DNA from: Candidatus Epulonipiscium sp.
GTDB taxonomy: Bacteria > Bacillota_A > Clostridia > Lachnospirales > Cellulosilyticaceae
Direction of reading: 5' to 3'
DNA length: 46,127 bases
Assembly: GCA_012841565.1 (NCBI GenBank)
Contig: DUUM01000259.1
Location: 1 to 46,127, forward strand
Shown here: positions 21,358-31,537 of the stretch, piece by piece
How positions within the stretch are numbered: the stretch's first letter is position 1
Layout: the number at the start of each line of letters is the position of its first letter
Notes under the pieces: model-generated
What the model was told of the DNA's origin: nothing
The model's database searches: none
Seen by the model: only the letters and a program-made list of their open reading frames with translations
Position numbers and translations under genes: made by a program

Positions 21358-21385
21358 TAATATTTTGAGGCAGATTTGCCGATAT
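21358..21385 (+). promoter_or_regulatory. Candidate sigma-D (sigma-28) promoter for the giant fibronectin-III genes
   Basis: TAAT (21358-21361), 16-base spacer, GCCGATAT (21378-21385). The -10 equals the known sigma-D consensus (TAAA-N15-GCCGATAT) in full. The spacing equals that of the flgM promoter in this same window. The -35 directly abuts the REP palindrome. Confidence 0.7.
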
Positions 21386-21438
21386 ACATAGAAATGGGGA
21401 GCTATGCCCCGAACCCAATTAAAAAGGAGTCGACATAT

Positions 21439-24400
21439 ATGAAAAAGATAATCTCATTAATAATATCAGCAAGTATATTTTTACAAATGGTAATTCCAAC
21501 GGCAAGTTTGGTTACATACGCAGCAGAGGGTGATTTAGATCCACTAAAATGGGAAGAACAGATCAGTTTAGGGGATAATCTTGGGGAAAATACTATAAAA
21601 ACAGGCCAAAATGAGGCCCTCCTTAGCTGGAAGGTAGGAGAAACATTTGGTAAGTATACATTAGAGTATTACATTGAAGGTCCAACTGGAGTGGGAGAGA
21701 AAGTGGAGCTTACATTTAACCGCCCGGATTCCAATAATATGGCAACTGTGGAAGTAGAAGTTTTTGATAAAGTAGGTGTCCAAATAGTGAAACAATATCA
21801 AAGGTTTAACCCTGACCTAGGAAGGTGGGTAGAACTAAATAACCCTATAATAGATATCCAACACGGAAGTACCTATCCAGGAGGACGCATTCGTGTTGGT
21901 CAAATGGAAATAAGATTTAAATGGAGTTCTAACACTATGTATGTCCAAACAAATGGCATTAATCTTGGAAACATGACACCATTTAAATTAACCCATGATA
22001 CTTTACAGATATCTAATCCGGACGGGATTGAAGTTTTATCAGGGCTAGCAGGGTACAAAATATCACCAATTCATATAGCATTAGATGGAGCTCAGATTAT
22101 AGATAAAAAGACAGTCACTATGCCAGGGGATCCACATCCAGGGTCAAAACCAGGTGTCAAAATAGAATTTAAACGTCCTAAAACGTTTAATAAGGCTTCA
22201 TTTGAATTTGAGGGGTTAAAGGATGATAAAGCAGCAGAAATTAATGCGACGCTAGAAATCGCCCCCCTAGTAGGTGAGGGTGCCCAACTATTATTTAACC
22301 TAGGTGGAGGACTTGATATCATAGGGCTAGATAATATAGGGAAAAAGTTATCATATGCTGATAGCACATATGCATTATATTTAGCACAAGATGATATGGA
22401 TAATCCTAATATTGTAAAATGGGAGAAATTACAAGGGAGTACGATTCTAAAGGAAATTGAAATGGGGCTAGGTAGAGCGGGACAAGGCCTGGGGATTTTT
22501 ACACCTACAACAAAAAATAGTAAGGATAATGATATAGGCAGGTATACTTATCTAGATTACACTATTGGGAGGTCTAGCTTACAAGATGCATATATCGAAG
22601 TTCAACCGTATAAAGGAACTGGGAATACAGATTTTCAATACACTATAAAAGCAGGGCTTGGAGACAACTGGAGAACAATAGGAACACATGAGCATAGGCC
22701 AACAAGTAATAATGATACTACCCCAATTAGAATTCCTGTACCATTTACATCAACAAATCAGGAAGAAAAGTATCAAATAGTGGTTACATATAGCCAGGGG
22801 ACAATGCTTTCACAAGAACTACATTATAAGCCTAAAGAAGACTTAACAATACCACCTCCTACTCCAATGATCAAGAGTATTGATAATATCTATGCTGTGC
22901 CACCAAGGAAACTAGGAGATCAGCCTGAAACAATAGGTTTTGACCTGACTTGGAGTGCACCTACAAACGTGGAAGGAAATAAGCTGTTAGATATTTTACT
23001 TGAAAAAGGTAACATCTATTATGAATTACACCTACATGATAAACCCGAAGCGAAAGAAGGAACTGGTACATTAATCAATGTTTTTAAGGTGTCAAAAGAT
23101 AAAAGTATTGAAGATAAAGGTATTAGTGTTGAGCCTTATGGAGGAACGGCAGGGAAAAACCTTGAAGAGAAGAGGTATAATTTGTCTAAGAACACATTTA
23201 CAATGGAAAATGTAGTTCTTAAAAATCCAGGGCTAGAAGATAATGGATGGGAGCAAATTAAGGGTAAGGCAGCTAAATATGATAAGCGTGACAGTGAGAA
23301 TCCTGTAAGTGAGTATCCTGTCATAGAGGAAGAAGATGTTGATAATAAGCTTATGGGGAAACAAGTACCAGGCATATACTATGTTACAATGAGAGCGCTA
23401 TACGAAGCCGATACTACAGGGGCAGCAATTGAAATGGGTATTAGCCATACATCTATCCCTAAATCTATAACCATTAGCCCGCTTGAAGAAGTTATTCCAG
23501 TTCCAACTAAAATAGAATCTAGGCATTTTCCACAGGATGATGATGCTGATGTTATAAGACAATCGTTTTCATGGGGAAATATAAACATTGATCGTTATAT
23601 AAAACAAATGCTAGATCCACTTAATTTAAGAGTGGCTGAGGATGGCAAAGGTAGAGGTGTATATGAAGTTTACTTATACCAAAAGAAGAACATTAAAGAA
23701 TCAGACCTTACAAGCACTTCACCATCAGCAATTAACCTAGACTTTACAAAGACTTATAATTTAAAGGATGAAGAGAAAAAGGATATTGAAACCCTACGAA
23801 AAGGGGATGTTATTCGCTTAGATTATAAGGGGTTAAGTAGCGTAGGAATGAATAATATAATTTTCGATGGTTTAGACACAAATCAAGTATACTATACAAA
23901 AATTAGAGTCAGACTTGATATTACAGATAAGGATGGTGTGTTAGTAGAGGAAAGGCACTCTGTTTTTTCAAAAGAACACAGCTTTACATCCTATGTCAAA
24001 CCTAGTGAGCCAGGGCCGGGAGAAAGAGTCCCACCTGTACCAGAAAACTTACAACTGATAGATCAACCGAATAATACAACTGCAAAAATTGGATGGGAAG
24101 CGCCAGATTATACAATGCAGGAAGGTGAAATTCTTTACTATGAAATGCTTAGACTAGGGTCTAGAACTTTAGCTAAAGAAGAAGATAGCAGAATTTACTC
24201 TATTGCCAAGCTGCTTGGTGATGATGGAAAAGACGAAATGGCGGGGTGGCGAACGAAAGAGACTGTAGTTGAAAAATACGCAAAGCTCTCAAAATCGTGG
24301 GCACCAGTTGTGCCAGAGCAATATAGTATGAAATTGCAACTAGAAGATTCGGGCTTAAATCCAAATCAGATCTATTACTATTATGTGCGTACGGTACTAA

Positions 24401-26202
24401 TAGTAGAAGGTGAAGAAGTATACTCTTCATGGGTAGGCTTACCAGTAACCACAGATCCTGTTCAAAAACCGATTCAATTAAAAGTTGAAGATAAAGAAGC
24501 TTATTCACATGATCCAAAAAGAGAAATCGTGGTTAGCTTTTTAGCACCAATACCGCAAGGTTCGAATGTGCCAAGTGATTATGACTTTGATATTGCGGTC
24601 CAAGGAGAACTTGATGATGATTATAAGCTAAATTACTCAAAAACTAGAGTTACATCAACCTTAGATAGTAAAAATATCCCAACGGGATATTCTCACTATG
24701 TTTATAAGATCAGTGGCTTAAAACCAGGAAAAAGATATGATATTAAAGTTCGTGTAATAGATAAAGTAGTGAATATGGTTAATGGTCAATACCCTAAGTC
24801 ATTATACTCAGACCGTGTAACAACAAGGACTCACTTTGATCAAGATGAACAAGATAAAGATGATAAGTTTGAAGAGTACTTAAAGTACTTTGAAGATAAA
24901 GTTGAAGCACTTCGTAGAAAACCATACTGGACACTAGAAGACGGAGCAAATACATTTTCAATTAAATATCGTAGTCATTATCTTAATCCAGAAATAAATA
25001 GTACCAAAGCATATAATTTAGATGTAAGAGAAGGGGTTTCTGACTTTACTTACTATATGCCAGCAAGTGTTATAGCTAGTGCAAACTTAAATCAAACAAG
25101 TTTTGAGATTAAACAAGGTGATGTGACCTATTCAATTAGACCTTCAACCATTACAACTGAACTTGAAGAGCTTAAAGTAGCTATTAGTGACATTGCCGAA
25201 AAGTATATTCGAGATTATTATGTGGTCTTTAATTTTAGTCTAAGACCAAGTTCTAGTAGAAAAGATCTTTTAACACCTGAAATATCAGTTAATATAGAAT
25301 TAGCTAGACTTAGAGAAGAAGATCTATTCCTAGAAGATGATATTATGGTGGCCTTAAATGATCGCATTAATAGTGAAAAGGTAAGATTCATAGATGATCT
25401 TGAAAGAGCACTAAATAAAGGGAAAATCTTAGATGAGGACTTAGAAGTACTGATTAATAGGTCAGTAGAATCTATCCAAAGAAGCCATCAAAGAGATGTA
25501 AAAAGTGTTGTAAACCGAAATACCCATAGAATTGTGCCTATTAGGAATTGGAATAAAAGCATGCTAATTATGGCTGCAATTGAAGGTAATGCCGTTGCCG
25601 AAGGTTACTTATTAGGATGGCAAGATACGGCTCTTACGACATTTAATGTAGGAGGCGGATATGGCATTGAAATAGCAAGCCCAGGAACCTATGGCTTTAA
25701 AGGGCAAAAGATTAATATGCCAGTGATTCCAGGCGTTGGTGGTGCAGGTAATTTAATTGCCAAGTACCAACTCACTGATTTCTTTGGCATAGATGGTAAT
25801 ATTGATCCAAGCAGAACCGCAAGCAAAAGAAGTGTTTTAGGCGCTATGGCAAGGGTTTTGGGAGCGCCAAGGGGTGCAGATTATATTCAGCATCTAAAAC
25901 AAATGAATATTAAAGGTATAAATAATATAGGTATGGATTTACCAATGAAAAAGGGTGAGGGGATTTATCTGCTTATGCAAGTACATGAAAAGACTCATAG
26001 CAAAGCAATTAACTCAGTTTATATTAAAAACAGAAACGCAGTGAGTAACATAAAGAGTTTTAATCAGCTTCACCAACCTTATGTCTTAGTGGCGGTAGAC
26101 TCTAAGATAATCAGTCTAGGTAGTGGCATAGGACCTAATGATTCTATGCAAGTTAAGGATGTACTTCAAATACTCACAAATATAATAGCAACTATAAGGT
26201 AG
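21439..26202 (+). CDS. Giant secreted fibronectin-III-like protein 1
   Basis: I do not recognise a named family; the layout is a secreted multidomain surface protein of 1587 residues. ATG chosen with AAGGAGT eight bases upstream, which puts a classical signal peptide at the very N-terminus (cleavage near residue 28, TYA/A); an upstream in-frame ATG at 21376 would bury it. Then a beta-rich N-terminal region (about 30-460) and about four fibronectin-III-like units (starting near 470, 685, 865 and 1010; for example SGLKPGKRYDIKVRVID). A beta domain with FTYYMPASVIASA near 1202 follows. The last 220 residues look like very diverged S-layer-homology repeats. No LPXTG and no catalytic motif. First gene of a two-gene operon behind a sigma-D-like promoter. 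Confidence 0.8.
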   Translation: MKKIISLIISASIFLQMVIPTASLVTYAAEGDLDPLKWEEQISLGDNLGENTIKTGQNEALLSWKVGETFGKYTLEYYIEGPTGVGEKVELTFNRPDSNNMATVEVEVFDKVGVQIVKQYQRFNPDLGRWVELNNPIIDIQHGSTYPGGRIRVGQMEIRFKWSSNTMYVQTNGINLGNMTPFKLTHDTLQISNPDGIEVLSGLAGYKISPIHIALDGAQIIDKKTVTMPGDPHPGSKPGVKIEFKRPKTFNKASFEFEGLKDDKAAEINATLEIAPLVGEGAQLLFNLGGGLDIIGLDNIGKKLSYADSTYALYLAQDDMDNPNIVKWEKLQGSTILKEIEMGLGRAGQGLGIFTPTTKNSKDNDIGRYTYLDYTIGRSSLQDAYIEVQPYKGTGNTDFQYTIKAGLGDNWRTIGTHEHRPTSNNDTTPIRIPVPFTSTNQEEKYQIVVTYSQGTMLSQELHYKPKEDLTIPPPTPMIKSIDNIYAVPPRKLGDQPETIGFDLTWSAPTNVEGNKLLDILLEKGNIYYELHLHDKPEAKEGTGTLINVFKVSKDKSIEDKGISVEPYGGTAGKNLEEKRYNLSKNTFTMENVVLKNPGLEDNGWEQIKGKAAKYDKRDSENPVSEYPVIEEEDVDNKLMGKQVPGIYYVTMRALYEADTTGAAIEMGISHTSIPKSITISPLEEVIPVPTKIESRHFPQDDDADVIRQSFSWGNINIDRYIKQMLDPLNLRVAEDGKGRGVYEVYLYQKKNIKESDLTSTSPSAINLDFTKTYNLKDEEKKDIETLRKGDVIRLDYKGLSSVGMNNIIFDGLDTNQVYYTKIRVRLDITDKDGVLVEERHSVFSKEHSFTSYVKPSEPGPGERVPPVPENLQLIDQPNNTTAKIGWEAPDYTMQEGEILYYEMLRLGSRTLAKEEDSRIYSIAKLLGDDGKDEMAGWRTKETVVEKYAKLSKSWAPVVPEQYSMKLQLEDSGLNPNQIYYYYVRTVLIVEGEEVYSSWVGLPVTTDPVQKPIQLKVEDKEAYSHDPKREIVVSFLAPIPQGSNVPSDYDFDIAVQGELDDDYKLNYSKTRVTSTLDSKNIPTGYSHYVYKISGLKPGKRYDIKVRVIDKVVNMVNGQYPKSLYSDRVTTRTHFDQDEQDKDDKFEEYLKYFEDKVEALRRKPYWTLEDGANTFSIKYRSHYLNPEINSTKAYNLDVREGVSDFTYYMPASVIASANLNQTSFEIKQGDVTYSIRPSTITTELEELKVAISDIAEKYIRDYYVVFNFSLRPSSSRKDLLTPEISVNIELARLREEDLFLEDDIMVALNDRINSEKVRFIDDLERALNKGKILDEDLEVLINRSVESIQRSHQRDVKSVVNRNTHRIVPIRNWNKSMLIMAAIEGNAVAEGYLLGWQDTALTTFNVGGGYGIEIASPGTYGFKGQKINMPVIPGVGGAGNLIAKYQLTDFFGIDGNIDPSRTASKRSVLGAMARVLGAPRGADYIQHLKQMNIKGINNIGMDLPMKKGEGIYLLMQVHEKTHSKAINSVYIKNRNAVSNIKSFNQLHQPYVLVAVDSKIISLGSGIGPNDSMQVKDVLQILTNIIATIR

Positions 26203-26212
26203 GAGGGAAATA

Positions 26213-29200
26213 ATGAAAAAAAGAATTATAGCGTTAATGATATCAGCGATTTTATGTGTCTCCCTGTTGCCTTACGAAGTGTTTGCAAACTTACAAAGTC
26301 CAGTAGAGATGATTTCAGAGACCGCCTTTATAGGACATACAGATGCATCGGGTGTAATGAATCCAGAGGTGGAACTTCAGTTTACGGCACCAATAGTATC
26401 GGGGCGGGAAGATACCCAAGCAGTAAATGGGATAGGTCCTCATGAGGCATCCCATTATCAAATACATTTCAATGAATATTCAAAACCAAGTGAAGTGATG
26501 AAGGCGCCACTGGAACCGAGTGCAGAAATAACACCGAATGCAGGAGTTCCAGTGCACAAACACACAGATAAGCTAAAGAATGGTATGCTTTATAAAATGT
26601 CTATAATACCTTACCATAGACATCCAGAGCAATCTAGGGACAATGATGGGATGGCGCAACCTGGATGGGCTAACCACACGGTGTCTCCTTCACTCCATCC
26701 GTTTAAATATGTTCTTACTGATTTTGATACGAAAGTAGAAGGTAAGAATAATAGTTTAGAGGTAACGTGGGAGAATTCAGGATATGAGGGTATGCAATAT
26801 AAAATAGGCTATGTACAAGGTAATCATGAAGGCAAGTCCATTGCTGAGATAGAGAGTATAGGGGTAGGTAACAATATCCATTATATAGGTTCCGCAGATA
26901 TTGCAACTAATGCTAAGAAGGGCGTAGACTCAAAAAAGGGAAATACACTTACCTACACGATTACAGATCAGATAGCAGCAGGCCAAATGTATTCAGTGTT
27001 TGTAATATCAACAACACAAAGTATGCCAGGTTCCACAGATAAGATACTTAAAAATGATACACATCCAAAGGTAGTGACAGCGACTACGGAAATAGGATTA
27101 GAAGTTTTTAATATAGGTAAAGATAAGATAAGACTTGAATGGAATCCACAACTTATCCACCTAATGGATGGGGAATATAAATTAGAACAAACTCAAATTA
27201 TAGAATATGGTGTGGGTCAAACAAGTGGTAGGCCTATTGCTACACTATATGGCAAAGAGGGAGCTGACATAGGATACTATGAATATAGGGAACCTCAAGG
27301 CAGTACCTATTATCAACTTGTATTTACATACAAGCTTGGCAGTAAAATGCTTACGCCACAACCTAAAACAGCCAAAATACTGTATGTTCCAGGAGAACTT
27401 AGGACAAAGCCAGCCACACCAGAAATTCCAAAGGCAATAGGCCCAAATTCAAAAGTAACAGCAGAAAACAAGGGGGACTTCTTAGTTCCAGGTGATTTAC
27501 TACCAGATATCCCCAATGTTGACCTTTGGAAAAATAATCATACATTCCATGCAAATATGGTAAAACCACCAAACTTAAACTTCGTGTGGTCAGCATACAA
27601 AGAAGATTTATCATTATTATACGATATATGGGTTACAGATGATATTGGCATTGCTACGGCTGAAGTAGATCCTATTGTGAAAGATCTTTCATTTGCCAGT
27701 GGACAAAATGCTCAAGATATCCTATATAATAAAGACAAAGAGGAAGTAGTTGGATTTAAGCATATCTTAAGAGAATATTATAACTCCGATATGAAGAAAC
27801 TCCCACTTATACCCAACAAGGTCTACTACGTTAAAATAGTTGCGAAAAAGCAGTATGGAGATGAGCTAGAACCGTCTTTGCCAGTGATTGTGACGATTAT
27901 GTTTAATTCGGATGGGGAAGTTTTTGCACCGCCAACTATTAGTAAACCACCTCTTATATTAGATCCAAGTAATATAGGAACAACATCTATAACCATAGGA
28001 TGGTTGGAGACTTGGTATGAAATAATGGCAAAGAACCCTATGTCATTCCCAATAGACGAACGAAAAAAAGCAAGCGAATGGAATGCAAAGGTTTATACAA
28101 CAACAGAAGCAGCGATTTCGTTTGTGCATAAGGAAGGCTCAACAGAGCATGTCTTAAAACGAGAACAAAACATAGGTATTCTTAAAAATATTGTAGGTGG
28201 CAGTGTAAACTATGCAGCCAATTATATAGACCGAGTTGTAAACCTTGGAAAAAATGTTCAGTATGACTATAAATTTATACCATACCAGGAAGTTTTAAAA
28301 GGCTTAGAGAGTCATAATGTGACATCTAACAATAAAAAATCAGTCGAAGAATATATAGAAATGTTAATGAAAGACGAATCAGATCCAGAGCAAGGTTATG
28401 GTTGGAAAAACATTATGCCAACAACAAAAGAAGATGAAGATTATCTACAGTGGAAGCAACATACGCAAAACAATTTAAAACCAAATACCAGTTATGTGTT
28501 TTTCGTTAGGCCATATTCATATGATTATGACGGAACCAAGCTTCAAGCATCCCTACCCACCTGGATTATTGGAACAACCCTCCCAGACGGGGAAATGCCA
28601 GAAGGTAAGCCAACCGTTCCAGTCTTATCTTTAAATAGCAAAGGAGATACCCATATTTCAGTTGAGTGGGAGTATAATAGTGCGTTTAATTATGAAATTG
28701 TCTATAGCAGATTAGAAGACCCAGATAAGGCAACTGCTTGGCCTTTTAAAATTAGTACAGACATCGGAGATCCAACATATGTGGAGCACGGAGGAAAAGC
28801 AGTCGTTACAATAGACGGATTATTCCCAGAAACCACCTATAACGTATGGATTCGTGCAAAGCAAAAAAAAGGTAGTCAAATATCTGCATGGAGTAATCCA
28901 GTTACAACAAAAACAGATTTACTAGGGGCACCTACATCTCCGGCAGGGCTAGGGGTTGCTTCATATCAGAGTATTTTAGAAGTAGGCAAGGATTTTAAGC
29001 CAGTTGATAGTAATCATATCACAGTAGAATGGCAACGAAATGCACCAGATAAAGACCTGGATAATGTGACTCAAGATAATAAAAGAGTTCAAAAAGAGTA
29101 TCGATATGTTATAGAAATTGCTGATAACCCAGAATTTATAGATAAACAGGCAGTTACTGTTAGCAAAGAGACTGTAGGAAGTAAAGTTGACAATGCAGAA

Positions 29201-30496
29201 ATACTCTCTAGAAGTATGGTGTATTTTGGTGAATTAATAGCAAACAGACCCTATTATATAAGGGCAAAAACAGTCTTAATCGCCCATGATCAAGAAAATG
29301 ATCGGGAGATTATCAAAGAGTCAGCTTATACTCAGTTTATACGTATTATAACCAAGCCATCCCAAGATGAGTATGATGGTGGAGATAAAGTTAATGAAGT
29401 TATATACCCAAAAAAAATAGAAGAAACGTATGATGGAACCACATGGACCTATACCATTTTAGATACCCAAAAAGTAATCAATGAAATGGTAACAGGCAAT
29501 CAATTTAAATATGTTGTGCCAGTACAAAAATACAGAGGTACGCGTGATGCTAAGTTCAGAGTAATAAGGATTCCACAACCGGTTGTGACAACCTTATTAA
29601 AACGAAGAATGGAGCTAGAGATTAGAACCAATATACTCACTATCCAAATACCAGCTAAGGCATTAGAAAGTCATATGGTTGGAACAAGTGCTGACGGAAT
29701 GGTAGAATTTATATTTGAAACTTTAAGTTCAGAAGACCTATATGGTGTTGGCATGGGCTATGAGTACGGATTTCTTTCACAGCCAGAAAAAATGAGTATT
29801 ACTGTAAAAGGACCAAAAGGTGTAGCCTCTTTAAACAAAATAGATGCACTATTAAAAATCAATATTAATATGCCTAATCAAGTAGACTATATGGATAGAA
29901 ATTTAGGTGGCTATACCTATGATACTTTAGAAGGTATCTGGACAAAAGGAAATCATCAATTTGATAAAATAAATATGCAACTAGGATATACTTCCGGTTC
30001 CATAGGAACGTATGCTGTATATGAAAAAACCCGAGTAGCAACTTGGAATGAATCAATGACCCAATCCATGACGAATATTGTAAAAAAATATGATGTTGTA
30101 GGTTTAGGGACAAGATATACACCTAGTACCAGCGTAAGTACTTCTGAGTATATTAATATTATGCTTGGTATTGCAGAGAAAAAATCTCAAATTAAACCAG
30201 ATAAAGGCCTTACAGCGGAAGAAATATATAGGGCGAAAAATGCAGGTATATATATTGGTCAGACGAGTACAGCCTTAACCCAAGAAGCAGCTATTAGCGG
30301 TGTTGTAAGGGTATATGAGTTAACCAATGGCATATCAGTTAGACCACAGACAAAAGAGAATGTAAGTGCTATAACAACTAACTATCGTAGTAATATTCAA
30401 AAAGCATATACAATAGGGCTTATTAGCGGTATTAACGCAAAACAACCTATTACTTATGCAGAACTTTTTAATCTCATCGAACAAGTCATTGAATAA
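26213..30496 (+). CDS. Giant secreted fibronectin-III-like protein 2
   Basis: 1427-residue companion of the preceding gene, starting ten bases after its stop with AGGAGGG upstream. Signal peptide with cleavage near residue 25 (VFA/N). About seven fibronectin-III-like segments are visible, the clearest near 800-900 (LFPETTYNVWIRAKQKKGSQ, SAWSNPVTTKT) and 905-1060. Near 1095-1200 comes a beta domain (QFKYVVPVQK, ILTIQIPAKAL). The C-terminal 140 residues resemble SLH repeats in spacing (NAGIYIGQTSTALTQEAA, AYTIGLISGINAKQPITYAE). Same overall plan as protein 1 but little direct identity. Probably exported and wall-bound; ligand or partner unknown. Confidence 0.8.
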   Translation: MKKRIIALMISAILCVSLLPYEVFANLQSPVEMISETAFIGHTDASGVMNPEVELQFTAPIVSGREDTQAVNGIGPHEASHYQIHFNEYSKPSEVMKAPLEPSAEITPNAGVPVHKHTDKLKNGMLYKMSIIPYHRHPEQSRDNDGMAQPGWANHTVSPSLHPFKYVLTDFDTKVEGKNNSLEVTWENSGYEGMQYKIGYVQGNHEGKSIAEIESIGVGNNIHYIGSADIATNAKKGVDSKKGNTLTYTITDQIAAGQMYSVFVISTTQSMPGSTDKILKNDTHPKVVTATTEIGLEVFNIGKDKIRLEWNPQLIHLMDGEYKLEQTQIIEYGVGQTSGRPIATLYGKEGADIGYYEYREPQGSTYYQLVFTYKLGSKMLTPQPKTAKILYVPGELRTKPATPEIPKAIGPNSKVTAENKGDFLVPGDLLPDIPNVDLWKNNHTFHANMVKPPNLNFVWSAYKEDLSLLYDIWVTDDIGIATAEVDPIVKDLSFASGQNAQDILYNKDKEEVVGFKHILREYYNSDMKKLPLIPNKVYYVKIVAKKQYGDELEPSLPVIVTIMFNSDGEVFAPPTISKPPLILDPSNIGTTSITIGWLETWYEIMAKNPMSFPIDERKKASEWNAKVYTTTEAAISFVHKEGSTEHVLKREQNIGILKNIVGGSVNYAANYIDRVVNLGKNVQYDYKFIPYQEVLKGLESHNVTSNNKKSVEEYIEMLMKDESDPEQGYGWKNIMPTTKEDEDYLQWKQHTQNNLKPNTSYVFFVRPYSYDYDGTKLQASLPTWIIGTTLPDGEMPEGKPTVPVLSLNSKGDTHISVEWEYNSAFNYEIVYSRLEDPDKATAWPFKISTDIGDPTYVEHGGKAVVTIDGLFPETTYNVWIRAKQKKGSQISAWSNPVTTKTDLLGAPTSPAGLGVASYQSILEVGKDFKPVDSNHITVEWQRNAPDKDLDNVTQDNKRVQKEYRYVIEIADNPEFIDKQAVTVSKETVGSKVDNAEILSRSMVYFGELIANRPYYIRAKTVLIAHDQENDREIIKESAYTQFIRIITKPSQDEYDGGDKVNEVIYPKKIEETYDGTTWTYTILDTQKVINEMVTGNQFKYVVPVQKYRGTRDAKFRVIRIPQPVVTTLLKRRMELEIRTNILTIQIPAKALESHMVGTSADGMVEFIFETLSSEDLYGVGMGYEYGFLSQPEKMSITVKGPKGVASLNKIDALLKININMPNQVDYMDRNLGGYTYDTLEGIWTKGNHQFDKINMQLGYTSGSIGTYAVYEKTRVATWNESMTQSMTNIVKKYDVVGLGTRYTPSTSVSTSEYINIMLGIAEKKSQIKPDKGLTAEEIYRAKNAGIYIGQTSTALTQEAAISGVVRVYELTNGISVRPQTKENVSAITTNYRSNIQKAYTIGLISGINAKQPITYAELFNLIEQVIE

Positions 30497-30510
30497 TGAT
30501 TGTATAACAT

Positions 30511-30565
30511 AAAGAAAGCTCCCATCCTCTAAACTAAAAATAGAGAATGGGAGCTTTCTTTTCAA
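30511..30565 (+). terminator. Strong terminator after the giant fibronectin-III operon
   Basis: A 20-position stem (AAAGAAAGCTCCCAT-C-CTCT with AGAG-A-ATGGGAGCTTTCTTT, one mismatch) and an 11-base loop, ending in TTTTC. Confidence 0.9.
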
Positions 30566-30566
30566 T

Positions 30567-30595
30567 GAATACAAAGCTATAGGAGATAATATAAT
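30567..30595 (+). promoter_or_regulatory. Candidate sigma-E promoter of spoIID
   Basis: GAATACA, 14-base spacer, AATATAAT. This is compared with the sigma-E consensus KMATATT-N14-CATACAMT: the ATA core of the -35 and six of eight -10 bases agree. SpoIID is a known sigma-E target in Bacillus. Confidence 0.5.
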
Positions 30596-30624
30596 AGTAC
30601 AAGGTGAGTGAAGGAGGAGATAGT

Positions 30625-31524
30625 TTGAAAAGGTTTGGACAATTAATTGTAGTAGCCTTTATTGCTATTATACTGATGCCAGCAGCTATAACAATTATAT
30701 TAGGAAACAATAAACAATTAGAATCGTACACTCTTATGACTCAAGAAGAGGAAGAAAGCAAAGAAAAAGAGCACCTATCCCAAGAACAACTGATCGGTAT
30801 TGTTGCAAAAGAAATCTCAATCAATTATGAGGAGGAGACATTGAAGGCCCAAGCCATAATGTCAAGATCATACATAGCGTCAACGAATAATCAATCTCTT
30901 TCATATATGAGCACAGATGAAATGAAAAAGTTATGGGGGAATGATTACAATAGAAACTACTCAAAAATAAAAAGGGCCATAGAAGACACAAAAGGCAGTA
31001 TTATCACCTATAATAATGAACCTGTTCAACCGGTCTACCACCTGCAAAGTGCAGGTGTTACTCAAAGTCCGGTAGATATATGGGGTCTAGATGTCCCTTA
31101 TCTAGAAAGTGTGGAAAGTGAGTGGGATAAAATAGCACCTGATCTCATACAAGAGAAAACATATAGTCCCCAAGAGATGATCGATACAATTAATAAGAGA
31201 TATAGTACAACGGTACTACAGCCTTATGACTTAGGGACCCAAATACAAATTATAGAAAGAACACAAGGCGGGTACGTGAAATCAATTCAAGTAGGAAATC
31301 AACTGATAAGTGGTGATGATTTTAGAAAAATACTAGATTTAAGATCCAGTTGTTTAATTATGGAATATAATAACAGCCAAATAAAAATAATCACAAAAGG
31401 CGTAGGACATGGTGTAGGGCTGAGCCAATACGGGGCCAATCAAATGGCTAAGGATGGCAAAACGGCAGAAGAAATATTAAAATATTACTTCCCCAAAACG
31501 ACTATTCAAAAAATAAATAAATAA
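30625..31524 (+). CDS. spoIID: Stage II sporulation protein D
   Basis: Membrane-anchored lytic transglycosylase acting in the mother cell during engulfment with SpoIIP and SpoIIM. 299 residues from TTG, chosen because AAGGAGGAG ends five bases upstream; GTG 30604 lies ahead of that site. One N-terminal membrane segment (about 7-27), then the SpoIID domain. SRSYIAS near 83-89 and the C-terminal GVGHGVGLSQYGANQMAKDG (about 257-276) are diagnostic. It leads a cluster of sporulation genes. Confidence 0.95.
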   Translation: MKRFGQLIVVAFIAIILMPAAITIILGNNKQLESYTLMTQEEEESKEKEHLSQEQLIGIVAKEISINYEEETLKAQAIMSRSYIASTNNQSLSYMSTDEMKKLWGNDYNRNYSKIKRAIEDTKGSIITYNNEPVQPVYHLQSAGVTQSPVDIWGLDVPYLESVESEWDKIAPDLIQEKTYSPQEMIDTINKRYSTTVLQPYDLGTQIQIIERTQGGYVKSIQVGNQLISGDDFRKILDLRSSCLIMEYNNSQIKIITKGVGHGVGLSQYGANQMAKDGKTAEEILKYYFPKTTIQKINK

Positions 31525-31537
31525 ATAAATTAAATGT

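Noticed and set aside
21376..21438. Upstream 21-codon extension of giant protein 1
   Set aside because: It would overlap the sigma-D -10 and put the signal peptide internally.
21386..21438. Riboswitch in the leader of the giant genes
   Set aside because: Only a 4-bp GGGG/CCCC hairpin is present; no c-di-GMP or other known aptamer motif fits.
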